This document shows, piece after piece, positions 7,477 through 16,533 of a stretch of DNA of 64,000 nt. How positions within the stretch are numbered: the stretch's first letter is position 1; every line of letters begins with the position of its first letter. Location of the stretch: NCBI RefSeq assembly GCF_007748175.1, contig NZ_CP037422.1, positions 2,129,231-2,193,230 of the forward strand. Reading direction: 5' to 3'. The notes beneath the pieces were generated by a model, which saw nothing but the letters and a program-made list of their open reading frames with translations, had not been told where the DNA came from and did not search any database. Origin of the DNA: Gimesia aquarii (GTDB lineage Bacteria > Planctomycetota > Planctomycetia > Planctomycetales > Planctomycetaceae). The position numbers were made by a program, and so were the translations under genes.

Positions 7477-8853
7477 CTACCAACCTAAAACGCCCTGCGG
7501 TAAAGGGACGCGCAAGAGCTGGGCAAACAATGTATAAATTCCCGGAATAAACAGGAGTGTGATCAATGCGCTCATCCACCAGCGCGTTCCCAATTTCCAT
7601 AACAATAGAAAGAGAATCGCTCCAGCAGTGAGAATAAAGCCAAGCTCTTCCGCAAACAGCAAATAAGCTACGATTCCCAACAGGATCAACACGGTATTCA
7701 CCACTCCCTGCTTCGTTACCGTATCCTTTGACACATCGGGGGCGAGGGCATGAACTTTTTTCTGAACTCCCAGGCAACCTAAAATCACACAGATAGCCAC
7801 TGCCAATAATCCGGGAAAGACGAGTGGACCAGTTCCCCGAGATGACATCTGAGAAAACGCATCGCTGGTTAACAGTTTCCCCAGCGTTTTATCATTGGTT
7901 TTCAGGAACTGTGCGTACTCATCATTGGCTCGATACTTCGTACTCAAGCCGGCAGCTTGCATGAGTTCGGGAAATGTTTTCCCCTGCAAGGTTGTTTCAC
8001 CGCTGGTGATTTTTTTGACGACCTTCGAGATTTTATCAACAATGGGCGGAGGGGTTCCCACAGGCAACGCCAGTCCATTCCAACCTGAGATCGACCAATC
8101 CATACCCTGTGAACGAAATGTAGGAACGTCCTGGAACTCGGCCAGCGATTCTTCAGCCATCACACCCAGGCAGCGCACCTGACCAGACTCGTACAACGTC
8201 TTCGCTTCCGGCAGACTGCAACACACTAAATCCACTCCGCCACTGGCCAGCTCCTGCAAAGAGGGACCAGCTCCATTCATGGGAATCCATTTAATGTCGT
8301 CTGCGTTCAAACCACTGAAATCAAGCCAGCCTGCTAATGCAAGATGCCAGATTCCACCGCTGGCTGTTCCCGTTGCCGTTAATTTTCCGGGATTCTCTTT
8401 TACAAAATCCTGCAGTTCCTGCATGCTCTGAAAGGGAGAATCTTTTTTCACAAAAACCGCAGCCGCACCATCCACAAGCGACATAATCGGAATCGCATCC
8501 TGGTGCGTCAGCGATGTCAGATCCTGCCAATGCAACATATTTAATTCGCCGGTGATGATGGCCAGGGTATATCCATCAGGACGGGCCTTTAAGCCACGGC
8601 TATGACCGGTGACTCCACGTCCTCCCGTCGCGTTGATCACATTAACGGGAACTCCCAGTTCCTGCTCCAGAAACACAGCCAACTGACGTGAGGTGCGATC
8701 TGTCGCTCCGCCGACAGACCAGGGACAGATGATGGAAATCGGCCGATCTGGATAATTTTCGACCGAACTGGAAGAACAGCCTCCCCAAAGGAGAGAAAGC
8801 AGTAGCAGGGGCTTTAATCCAACTGTCGCGTAGCGCATCGCACGTTGATTCAT
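7477..8853 (-). CDS. Fused TctC binding lipoprotein - TctB membrane subunit of a TTT transporter
   Basis: This 458-residue protein joins two transporter parts normally encoded separately. Residues 1-26 form a signal peptide ending in a lipobox-like LWGGC with C26 as probable lipidation site. Residues about 34-330 are a TctC/Bug-type binding domain: YPDRPISIICPWSVGGATDR opens it and GHSRGLKARPDGYTL follows, with GTASGGIWH and NGAGPSLQELASGGVDLV further on. Residues about 343-458 hold four hydrophobic segments and the ending LRVPLPQGVLGW, which is the TctB plan and typical TctB C-terminus. The frame is uninterrupted through the junction and tctA follows in the operon. Fusion would hold the binding domain permanently at the permease. 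The start is an ATG at 8853. Confidence 0.88.
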   Translation of the reverse strand: MNQRAMRYATVGLKPLLLLSLLWGGCSSSSVENYPDRPISIICPWSVGGATDRTSRQLAVFLEQELGVPVNVINATGGRGVTGHSRGLKARPDGYTLAIITGELNMLHWQDLTSLTHQDAIPIMSLVDGAAAVFVKKDSPFQSMQELQDFVKENPGKLTATGTASGGIWHLALAGWLDFSGLNADDIKWIPMNGAGPSLQELASGGVDLVCCSLPEAKTLYESGQVRCLGVMAEESLAEFQDVPTFRSQGMDWSISGWNGLALPVGTPPPIVDKISKVVKKITSGETTLQGKTFPELMQAAGLSTKYRANDEYAQFLKTNDKTLGKLLTSDAFSQMSSRGTGPLVFPGLLAVAICVILGCLGVQKKVHALAPDVSKDTVTKQGVVNTVLILLGIVAYLLFAEELGFILTAGAILFLLLWKLGTRWWMSALITLLFIPGIYTLFAQLLRVPLPQGVLGW

Positions 8854-9278
8854 CAGTCCAGTACCATCATGTATTCAAATGATCGATTGCAGAAAGAACT
8901 CGAAAGGAACATTGTGTTATGAGTAAAGGATGCAGAGAGAAAAAGACCCTGTCAACGACCAGCAACCTGATAGCCTCTGGTTTCAACAAGTTCACTTCTT
9001 TAAATTGTTAATAATCTAAAATATTGAAACTCTTTTCGAGTCTATTGAGTAGAATAAGAGTAGGAAGGATTTTGTATCTTACAATTAGCCCCACAAAAGA
9101 GATCGTATGCTGAATGATCTTGCAAAATGGCCTCTGTGGAGGTTAGGCTATATGTACTAGATCCTGCCAATTAGTACCTACCTCAGTCTGACCGTGTGCC
9201 AAAACCTCGCCCACTGCTTTCGATTTTTAATAACTCGAAAGAAATCATCCTGAGTACCCACCATAAAGTCTGACTACC
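8854..9278. promoter_or_regulatory. 425-bp divergent spacer between the TTT operon and the cytochrome-like gene
   Basis: The region is AT-rich, especially around 8995-9060, and must contain divergent promoters. A seven-base inverted repeat, CTTTCGA (9217-9223) and TCGAAAG (9235-9241), lies about 38 bases before the plus-strand start codon. It could be a leader hairpin or an operator. No gene was seen here. Confidence 0.35.
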
Positions 9279-11666
9279 ATGCGAATGATCGAAACCATTT
9301 TCCGATTATCTCAACCTAAGCATTTGGTGCGAATGCTCTGCGTCTTTGGTTCTTTGTTATTCGTGATGAACGCAGTTTCGGCAAACGCATCTGATATCCG
9401 TGTTGAAAAATCCAAAAAACAGTTTGAATCACAAATCAAACCGCTTCTCACGAAATACTGCCTGGATTGCCATACCGGTGAAGAAGCGGAAGCAGGTCTA
9501 TCCCTCGAAAAATACACAACCCGTTCCAGCATTCTGAAACATCGGGAGGCCTGGGAAAAGATTGTTCAGCGCATTCAGATTCAATCGATGCCTCCCAAAG
9601 ATGCAGGCGCACTGCCAACTGATGCAGAACGTGAAGCCATTCTTGAATGGTTTGACGAAGCTTTATACGGAATTGACTGCTCTGGTGATGTCAATCCTGG
9701 TCGTGTGACGATCAGACGGCTGAATCGAAACGAATACAATAATACGATTCGTGACCTGCTGGGTGTTGACTTCAAACCTGCCCAAAACTTCCCCTCGGAT
9801 GACGTTGGTTACGGGTTTGACAATATTGGCGATGTACTCTCCTTGCCACCACTGTTGATGGAAAAATACTTAGACGCCGCAGAACAGATTTCAGAGAAAG
9901 CCATTTACGCAAACACAGCAGACAGTTTTCCCTGGACTGAAATTCCCGAGAAAAACTTTTCGAAAAAAGGGGCTGTCACTCTGAGAAAACGCAGCGCGGG
10001 ATTTCATTCGCGCGGCACACTGACTGGGATCATCAATGTGAAAGAGCCTGGCAAATACGAACTCCAAATTGAAGCTGCCCAAACCCCGTCTGGAACGGAA
10101 GCAGCCAAAATGGAAGTCAAACTGAATGGTAAACTGCTAAAGACATTCCAGGTTGAAGCGAGTAGAGACGATCCTGAGAAATATACACTTCCCAAACCCC
10201 TTTCGCTTCCCAAAGGAAAACATACTCTCGCGATTTCATTTTTGAATGACTTTTATGATCCGAAAGGCCCCCCCAGAAAGCGAGATCGTAATCTGTACGT
10301 GTATAATGTCAAATATCGTGGCCCCCTCGGAAAACTGCCGACCAATTTACCTGCCTTCCATACAAAAATTATCACCTGTACTCCGGGAGCCGGACGATCC
10401 GTCAGATATTGTGCAGAACGAGTCATGCGGCGTTTTTCAGAGCGTGCGTTTCGTCGTCCTGTCTCGCGGGAGGAAATCAGGCCAATTGTAGAACTCGTCG
10501 AAGCCACCGTGAAATCCGGTAATACCTTTGAGCAAGGTATTCAGGTAGGCATTCAGGCAGTTCTGGTTTCCCCCCACTTTCTGTTCCGTATCGAAGGTAT
10601 TCGAGATGTCGCCCGTTCCCGTTCGAATCAAATTCAGAATATTTCACATTACGAAATTGCAACTCGGCTTTCCTATTTTCTGTGGAGCAGTATGCCGGAT
10701 GACAAATTGTTTGAATTGGCAAAGCAAGGCCGACTGAACCAACCCCGTACATTACAGGTTCAAGTCAAGCGTATGCTGAAAGACCCCAAATCGGAAGCGT
10801 TCATCAAAAACTTTGCGGGGCAGTGGTTAAATCTGCGAAATTTGGAAGACCTCTCTCCCGACCCCAGAAAATTCCGCGTCTTCAATGGTAAGTTGAAAAA
10901 TGATATGCGTCGGGAAACAGAAGAATTCTTTGCTTACATCATGCGAGAAGATCGGAGTGTGATTGAATTCATTAATGCCGATTATACTTTTATGAATGAA
11001 CGACTGGCGAAGTTTTATGGTAATGACCAGGTGAAAGGCGAAGCATTTCAGAAAGTTGCACTCGATAAGACAAAACGAGCAGGTTTAATCACCCAGGCAA
11101 GTATCTTGACGCTGACCTCAAACCCCGGACGGACTTCTCCCGTTAAACGCGGAAAATGGATTATGGAGACGATTCTGGGAACGCCTCCCCCTGCTCCCCC
11201 CCCGAACGTTCCCGAACTTGAGGAATCAGCGGGTTCTAAAAAGAATGCCACATTGCGGGAACAATTGGCGTTACACCGGAAAATCCCCGGATGTGCTGCC
11301 TGTCATGACCAGATGGATCCGTTAGGTCTTGGTTTTGAAAATTTTGATGCCATCGGACGGTGGCGAACTAAAGAAGGCAGAACAAAAATCGATTCTTCCG
11401 GTCAGTTGCCAAATGGTCAGTCTTTTAAGAGTCCCATCGAATTAATTGCAATTCTGGAACAGCAGAAGCAGGGATTCTGCCGATCTTTAACAGAAAAGAT
11501 GCTTACCTACGCCATAGGTCGTGGTATAGAATACTATGATAAATGTGCCATTGATGAAATCACAACGAACTTTACCGCCAAAGGTTATCGCTTTTCGGCG
11601 CTCGTCACCGAAATTGCCCTGAGCGATCCCTTCCTGAAACGTCAAAGAGGTTCTCACGATGACTAA
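9279..11666 (+). CDS. Planctomycete cytochrome c-like DUF1587/DUF1592/DUF1588/DUF1585 protein
   Basis: The 795-residue exported protein carries the multi-domain set characteristic of planctomycetes. After an N-terminal signal (about residues 17-37) comes a planctomycete cytochrome C domain with heme motif CLDCH at 61-65. Then follow DUF1587 (RRLNRNEYNNTIRDLLGV near 148), a carbohydrate-binding-like beta-sandwich (about 240-345), a DUF1595-like helical segment (FSERAFRRPVSREE), DUF1592 (YEIATRLSYFLWSSMPDD), DUF1588 (about 605-660) and DUF1585 at the end. A second CxxCH, CAACH at 672-676, lies after DUF1588. This is a probable periplasmic c-type cytochrome protein; its reaction is unknown, though association with polymer breakdown has been suggested. 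It overlaps the following DUF1552 gene by 8 bp, so the two are co-translated. Confidence 0.92.
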   Translation: MRMIETIFRLSQPKHLVRMLCVFGSLLFVMNAVSANASDIRVEKSKKQFESQIKPLLTKYCLDCHTGEEAEAGLSLEKYTTRSSILKHREAWEKIVQRIQIQSMPPKDAGALPTDAEREAILEWFDEALYGIDCSGDVNPGRVTIRRLNRNEYNNTIRDLLGVDFKPAQNFPSDDVGYGFDNIGDVLSLPPLLMEKYLDAAEQISEKAIYANTADSFPWTEIPEKNFSKKGAVTLRKRSAGFHSRGTLTGIINVKEPGKYELQIEAAQTPSGTEAAKMEVKLNGKLLKTFQVEASRDDPEKYTLPKPLSLPKGKHTLAISFLNDFYDPKGPPRKRDRNLYVYNVKYRGPLGKLPTNLPAFHTKIITCTPGAGRSVRYCAERVMRRFSERAFRRPVSREEIRPIVELVEATVKSGNTFEQGIQVGIQAVLVSPHFLFRIEGIRDVARSRSNQIQNISHYEIATRLSYFLWSSMPDDKLFELAKQGRLNQPRTLQVQVKRMLKDPKSEAFIKNFAGQWLNLRNLEDLSPDPRKFRVFNGKLKNDMRRETEEFFAYIMREDRSVIEFINADYTFMNERLAKFYGNDQVKGEAFQKVALDKTKRAGLITQASILTLTSNPGRTSPVKRGKWIMETILGTPPPAPPPNVPELEESAGSKKNATLREQLALHRKIPGCAACHDQMDPLGLGFENFDAIGRWRTKEGRTKIDSSGQLPNGQSFKSPIELIAILEQQKQGFCRSLTEKMLTYAIGRGIEYYDKCAIDEITTNFTAKGYRFSALVTEIALSDPFLKRQRGSHDD

Positions 11667-13002
11667 TCTTCTGAAACGTCGCACATTTCTTAAAGGCATT
11701 GGAACCACGATGGCTCTGCCATTGCTGGAGATCATGCAACCCGAGCAAGGTCTTGTCTCGGCAGCAGCGGGCGCTGGGAAACCACCCGTACGAACTGCCT
11801 TCGTCTTTTTCCCCAACGGTGTGATCGGCCCTTCCTGGATGCCGCAAGCTGCCGGAAAAGGATATGAATTACCCAAGAGCTTAAAGCCACTGGCAAACAT
11901 GAAATCAGACATTAATGTGATTTCAGGATTGGCACAAATTAACGCACGTGCCCTGGGTGATGGCGCGGGGGACCATGCCCGTTGTGCTTCCGTCTATCTG
12001 ACAAGCGAGCACCCCACCAAAACCAGTGGTGCTGATATTAAAGCCGGCATCTCTGTTGATCAGGTTGCTGCGCAACAAGTAGGCCATCAGACGCGTCTTC
12101 CCTCTTTAGAACTTGGATTAGTGAGAGGACGCAACGCGGGGCAATGTGATTCGGGCTACAGTTGTGCTTACTCGTCTAACATATCCTGGCGGACTCCTTC
12201 CACTCCGACATCAAAGGAGATTGTTCCCAAGCTGGCTTTTGAAAGATTGTTTGGGGGAGGCGCTGAAGCAGAAAAGCAGCGCGCTCGTCATCTGAAAAAT
12301 CGCAAAAGTATTTTAGACCTGGTCAAGAACGATGCCGATCAACTGAAAAAACAACTTGGCAAGAATGACCAGAGAAAAATTGACGAATACTTTTCCAGTG
12401 TACGTGAAATCGAATTACGGATTGAACGCAGCGTTGATCAGGAAAAAATCAAACCGCCGGAAATGAAACTACCTGATGGCATTCCCAGTGAGCTACAGGA
12501 ACATATTCGCCTGATGTATGACTTGCTTGTGCTGGCCTTCCAAACGGACACCACACGTATCGCGACCTTCATGGTCGGTAATGCGGGCAGCAACCGAACC
12601 TATCCCATGGTAGGCGTGAATTCAGGACATCACGAGCTTTCTCACCATCGGAATGATGAAAAGAAAATCGCAGATATTCAGAAGATTGATGAATACCTTG
12701 TGTCACAGTTTGGGTATTTCCTGAATCGACTCAAGTCCACCCCCGATGGAACGAGCAACCTGCTGGATAATTCCATGATCTGTTATGGAAGTGCCATTGG
12801 TGACGGGAATCGTCATAGTCATCACGACTTGCCGATCATCCTCGCCGGTAAAGGTGGTGGTACGATCAAAACCGGTTTCCACCATAAAGTAGCCACGGAA
12901 ACCCCGTTGAGTAATCTGTTTGTCTCCATGCTTGATCGTATGGGAGCCCCTGTAGATTCGTTTGGAGACAGCACCGGTCGGCTGACAGTCATTGATACTT
13001 AA
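11659..13002 (+). CDS. Tat-exported DUF1552 protein
   Basis: The 447-residue product starts with a twin-arginine signal (KRRTFLKG, residues 6-13, then a hydrophobic stretch). It continues with the DUF1552 landmarks: FVFFPNGVIGPSWMP near residue 48, DGAGDHARCASVYLTSEHP near 101, a central SLELG and CAYSSNISW region, and the closing block SMICYGSAIGDGNRHSHHDL before LPIILAGKGGG. The histidine- and aspartate-rich ends recall the DUF1501/sulfatase-like alkaline phosphatase fold, which is an inference. DUF1552 genes almost always follow DUF1592-type cytochrome genes in planctomycetes, as here with an 8-bp overlap. The two products probably act together in the periplasm. The biochemical role is not established. 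Confidence 0.9.
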   Translation: MTNLLKRRTFLKGIGTTMALPLLEIMQPEQGLVSAAAGAGKPPVRTAFVFFPNGVIGPSWMPQAAGKGYELPKSLKPLANMKSDINVISGLAQINARALGDGAGDHARCASVYLTSEHPTKTSGADIKAGISVDQVAAQQVGHQTRLPSLELGLVRGRNAGQCDSGYSCAYSSNISWRTPSTPTSKEIVPKLAFERLFGGGAEAEKQRARHLKNRKSILDLVKNDADQLKKQLGKNDQRKIDEYFSSVREIELRIERSVDQEKIKPPEMKLPDGIPSELQEHIRLMYDLLVLAFQTDTTRIATFMVGNAGSNRTYPMVGVNSGHHELSHHRNDEKKIADIQKIDEYLVSQFGYFLNRLKSTPDGTSNLLDNSMICYGSAIGDGNRHSHHDLPIILAGKGGGTIKTGFHHKVATETPLSNLFVSMLDRMGAPVDSFGDSTGRLTVIDT

Positions 13003-13105
13003 TCAGACTCGTATAGACTCAATGATCTATCTGCCCTACCATTCGTCCCACTGGGTAGTTTAGATCAATTAACTCGTCTCGAATGAATCAAGGCATGCAC
13101 CTGGT

Positions 13106-13783
13106 ATGGAAACCTCCCTGCATCGTCAATTGAAATCGTATTATGCACCAAATGCCGATTGCGAAGAGATTACTCTCGGTGCATATCGAATCGATGCTAT
13201 AGACGGTGATCGACTCATTGAAATCCAACATGGTTCACTCGGCGCTATTCGAGACAAAGTGAAATGCCTGTTGGAAGAATATGATGTGCATGTGGTAAAG
13301 CCGATCGCAGTCCGTAAATATTTGATTAAACGTCAGAAAAAAGATGGCAAAACGCTTTCAGCCCGCTTTAGTCCCCGACGCGGATCGGTGTTTGATCTGT
13401 TTGATGATCTGGTTCATTTTACCAATGTGTTTCCGCACCCTCGTTTGACTCTGGAAGTCGCACTGACAATTCAGGAAGAGCACCGTACTGCTCGGAAGCC
13501 ACGACGCTGGAAGGGAAAAGACTATCGCGTTCAAGATCGTGTTTTACGTTCCGTCGAGGAACAGATCGAATTCAAAACAGCTGCTGACCTGCTGGATTTA
13601 ATTCCGGGAAAACTCCCTTCGCCTTTTCATACAAAAGATTTAGCAACTGCCGCGGGAGTTCAGCGCTGGCTGGCGCAGAAAATGGCCTACTGCTTGAGAA
13701 ACACGGGAGCCATTGAACTGGTTGGCAAAGAAAAGAACGCGTTGCTCTATGAAATCGCCGATGAAAATCAGGCTGCTGCTTAA
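13106..13783 (+). CDS. Conserved planctomycete protein with a possible PD-(D/E)XK nuclease-like core
   Basis: This 225-residue soluble protein begins METSLHRQLKSYYAPN. The block YRIDAIDGDRLIEIQHGSL (about residues 27-45), a D on one strand and E-x-Q on the next followed by a helix with AIRDK, is laid out like a PD-(D/E)XK restriction-endonuclease fold core with Q in place of K. Further conserved-looking blocks are VVKPIAVRKYLIK (63-75), SPRRGSVFDLFDDLVHFT (90-107) and FPHPRLTLEVAL. The C-terminal part (about 150-220) looks like a winged helix: TAADLLDLIP, then TKDLATAAGVQRWLAQKMAYCLRN, then LLYEI. I recall close relatives across Planctomycetes annotated as hypothetical. Nuclease activity is inference only. 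It stands alone 103 bp after the DUF1552 gene. Confidence 0.65.
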   Translation: METSLHRQLKSYYAPNADCEEITLGAYRIDAIDGDRLIEIQHGSLGAIRDKVKCLLEEYDVHVVKPIAVRKYLIKRQKKDGKTLSARFSPRRGSVFDLFDDLVHFTNVFPHPRLTLEVALTIQEEHRTARKPRRWKGKDYRVQDRVLRSVEEQIEFKTAADLLDLIPGKLPSPFHTKDLATAAGVQRWLAQKMAYCLRNTGAIELVGKEKNALLYEIADENQAAA

Positions 13784-14528
13784 AGAAAAAGGAAACTCCC
13801 GAAAATAATAATTGTGAGCTTCAATCACAATAGATTTGACTACCAACCAACTTTCTCAAAATCCGTACAGAGCCATGAAGTCCTGGGCTGCCGCTGACAC
13901 TGTTTAGGTCATATTTATTCGGCAGTCAAAATAACCCAAGTTGCCATCCGTATTGGCACAAGTGGTTTTCTCGGGAGTTTCCCTTACTGCTGATTTACAA
14001 TTCCAATCCAAAACTGTATTCCATTTCAAACCATCACTGATCAACACAACCGCAAAAATGAATAGAATCTGACCGCAAATAGATGACCGCAAGGTCAAAT
14101 ACAAACGGAATTGATCAATCAAATCACGGAGAATGGTTGAAACACCCCTGTCTATTCTGAAGTTGTTCCCAAAAGATCAAATTCGTCAGACCAAGATGCC
14201 TATTTAGGTTTTGACTGGAAACAGTCCAAGTCGGAATGGCAATAATTAAAGTTTCAATTAGTGTGGATTGTTTAAGAGATTGTCACAAACTTTAAAACGA
14301 AAACTGCTTCAATCACTTCGACAAACCAAAGTTAATTCTCAGGTTAACTTTTCTTCACAAAGTGTCAATAAAGATCAGAGGAAAAAGCGCACGAAAAAAA
14401 AATTCGTTTTTTTCTGTCAGGAGAAGCTACCGAACATTGACACTCATAAGAGACATCAAAATGAGAAATATAAAAATAGCAATGCTGTTTTTTATCTCGA
14501 TTCACACCGCGTTTCTGATCTCAGTTTC
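13784..14528. other. 745-bp spacer, no gene supported
   Basis: Nothing recognisable is encoded between the end of the 13106 gene and the end of hisB. A short hairpin, ATTGTGA/TCACAAT (13811-13817 and 13825-13831), follows the upstream gene but lacks a T-tract. A small GAAA-loop hairpin, GACTG-GAAA-CAGTC, occurs near 14212-14225. Frames such as 14268-14594 and 14362-14652 run into hisB antisense and look spurious. The A-rich stretch at 14380-14410 is low complexity. Confidence 0.4.
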
Positions 14529-15116
14529 TTACAGAACACCCTTAGAAGATGGGATACCCTGTTGGCGAGGATCAACTGCCACTGCCTGTCGTAATGCACG
14601 CGCAGTTCCTTTGAAAAGTCCCTCGGCAATGTGGTGGCTGTTCGCGCCATGATGCAGTACCTGGTGAAGGTTGAGTAAACCATTAGAAGAAAATGCCTGC
14701 CAGAATTCGCGAACCAATTCCGTATCAAACAATCCAATTTTTTCGGTTGGAAAATCGACTTGATAGACAAACCAGGAACGACCACTTAGATCAAGGGCCG
14801 TCGTTACCAGTGTTTCTTCCATTGGTAGAGTCAATGAACCGTAGCGGGTAATTCCCTGCTTGTCACTCAACGCCTCAACCAGAGTTTTACCCAGACAGAT
14901 GCCGACATCCTCTACTGTATGATGATAATCGACATCCAGGTCGCCGTCGGCTTTAATGGTTAAATCTAAGAGTGCATGCCGAGCCAACAAAGTCAGCATA
15001 TGATCAAAGAAACCAATGCCTGTTTGTATGTCCGACTTTCCACTACCATCTAACTCCAAAGTCAATTCGATCTGGGTTTCGGCGGTTTCGCGTTTGATAG
15101 ATGCGTTGCGACTCAT
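14529..15116 (-). CDS. hisB: Imidazoleglycerol-phosphate dehydratase HisB
   Basis: HisB dehydrates imidazole glycerol phosphate to imidazole acetol phosphate in histidine synthesis. The 195-residue length is right for the monofunctional enzyme (no N-terminal histidinol phosphatase). The metal-binding motifs are clear: [15 protein letters not shown] (about residues 33-47), [14 protein letters not shown] (about 63-76) and the second set [16 protein letters not shown] (about 149-164). The N-terminal [16 protein letters not shown] is also typical. The ATG at 15116 has an AAGAG-like site upstream. hisC lies 194 bp upstream on the same strand, so the genes are neighbours but perhaps separately expressed. 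Confidence 0.97.
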   Translation of the reverse strand: MSRNASIKRETAETQIELTLELDGSGKSDIQTGIGFFDHMLTLLARHALLDLTIKADGDLDVDYHHTVEDVGICLGKTLVEALSDKQGITRYGSLTLPMEETLVTTALDLSGRSWFVYQVDFPTEKIGLFDTELVREFWQAFSSNGLLNLHQVLHHGANSHHIAEGLFKGTARALRQAVAVDPRQQGIPSSKGVL

Positions 15117-15310
15117 CTTAAGGAACTCTTATCTAATAGGTCAAAGTAGTTTGTTTCTCTAATCTTACAGCCCGGTTGTTGATTCACAAAAACGCATCGA
15201 GGTTCCAGATTGACTTGCGAACAATTCGAACGATACTTAACGGTGTGAATTGCATAACCGATTTAATCGTAACTGAGCAGATGTGAGAATAAGCTTGCTT
15301 TAACAATTAT

Positions 15311-16372
15311 TCAGCCGATTTCCCGCAAGGCGTCTATCACCTGCTGTAACTCGTCATTAGTGCCCACAGTAATTCTAAGCCCGTCCCGAGTCCCTTCTTG
15401 TAGTGGAAACTTCATATAACGCACCAATATTTTGCGCTGCTTTAATTCCTGATAGCGACGCTCATGTTCTCCGTCTGGATGAGTACACCAGACAAAGTTG
15501 GTTTGGCTTTCTACGGTTTCAAAACCGAGGCCTCTGACTTCGGAGATAAAATGAGTGCGTGAAGCACGAATTTGATCCGTGTTGGCCTGCATCCACTTCT
15601 GATCCTTGAGTGCAGCCGTCGCAGCAGCCAAGGAAAGTGTATTACAGTTATAACTGTCTTTCACTTTTCTCATGCCTTTAATCAGATCGGGATGGGCGAC
15701 TGCAAAACCAAATCGTATCCCCGCCAGACTATAAGATTTACTTAAAGTGCGGGTGACAACGATTTTGTCTCCCGAATTTGATTTCAATAACTCACACTGA
15801 TGTGGTGAGTCACAAAAATCACCGTAGGCTTCATCCAGTACGAGAACTCCCTGCGAAGGAATCAACTCTAGAATCTCAGAATCTTGCCAGCGATTTCCGG
15901 ATGGAGCATTAGGATTGGGCACAAATAGAATTTTACTCTTTGCTGCCTTTTCACTTGCATTGGCAGGCCAGCTCCAATTCGAATTGAGTTGAATGTTTTG
16001 AAACTGTGCTCCTTGAATTTCAGCCAAGGTTTCATAAAGGGTGTAGCTGGGATAAGGCGCCGACACGATTTCATTGGGATCGACAAAAGTTCGCATCAGG
16101 ATGGTTAAAATTTCATCACTGCCGTTGCCGGGAAGAATCCAGTCGGCATCGACATGAAACAGTTCAGAGGCAACTTCTCGAAATTCCGTTGCAAGTGGAT
16201 CGGGATACACATTCAAACGACCAGTGAGAACCTGTTGCACTGCTTCCAAGACAAGTGGTGAAGGCGGGTAGGCATTTTCGTTTGTGTTGAGTTTGACCCA
16301 ACCTGGCTCCTGAGGTTGCTCTCCCGGAGTGTAACCTGCCATCTGTTGAACTTGGGAACGAAACAGACTCAT
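15311..16372 (-). CDS. hisC: Histidinol-phosphate aminotransferase HisC
   Basis: HisC is a PLP enzyme converting imidazole acetol phosphate and glutamate to histidinol phosphate. The 353-residue protein shows the fold-type I landmarks: KLNTNENAYPPSP (28-40), PGNGSDEIL (81-89), the substrate loop VPNPNAPSGN (151-160), the PLP-ring aspartate in LVLDEAYGDF (D180), and the Schiff-base lysine K212 in TRTLSKSYSLAGIRFG. Length is standard. Start at the ATG 16372. It precedes hisB and follows ychF on the same strand with spacers of about 160-195 bp. Some paralogues act on other aromatic keto acids, but placement next to hisB supports the histidine role. Confidence 0.95.
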   Translation of the reverse strand: MSLFRSQVQQMAGYTPGEQPQEPGWVKLNTNENAYPPSPLVLEAVQQVLTGRLNVYPDPLATEFREVASELFHVDADWILPGNGSDEILTILMRTFVDPNEIVSAPYPSYTLYETLAEIQGAQFQNIQLNSNWSWPANASEKAAKSKILFVPNPNAPSGNRWQDSEILELIPSQGVLVLDEAYGDFCDSPHQCELLKSNSGDKIVVTRTLSKSYSLAGIRFGFAVAHPDLIKGMRKVKDSYNCNTLSLAAATAALKDQKWMQANTDQIRASRTHFISEVRGLGFETVESQTNFVWCTHPDGEHERRYQELKQRKILVRYMKFPLQEGTRDGLRITVGTNDELQQVIDALREIG

Positions 16373-16533
16373 AATCTTGATCTCAAAAAAATCTGAAAGT
16401 AATAATCCAAAAGGAGCTGTACTGGAATTTGCAAATCGAACCTGATTTAAGACAATTCAATTCAGAAACAAGTTCTCGAAAAAATGCTGCAAGTTCCTGT
16501 TTAGCACAATTTATCGAAAATACTGTCTCTGAA

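Noticed and set aside
14362-14652. Frame with a signal-peptide-like start (MRNIKIAMLFFISIHTAFL) upstream of and overlapping hisB antisense
   Set aside because: Its second half lies antisense in the well-supported hisB gene, and the hydrophobic start comes from an A/T-rich spacer.
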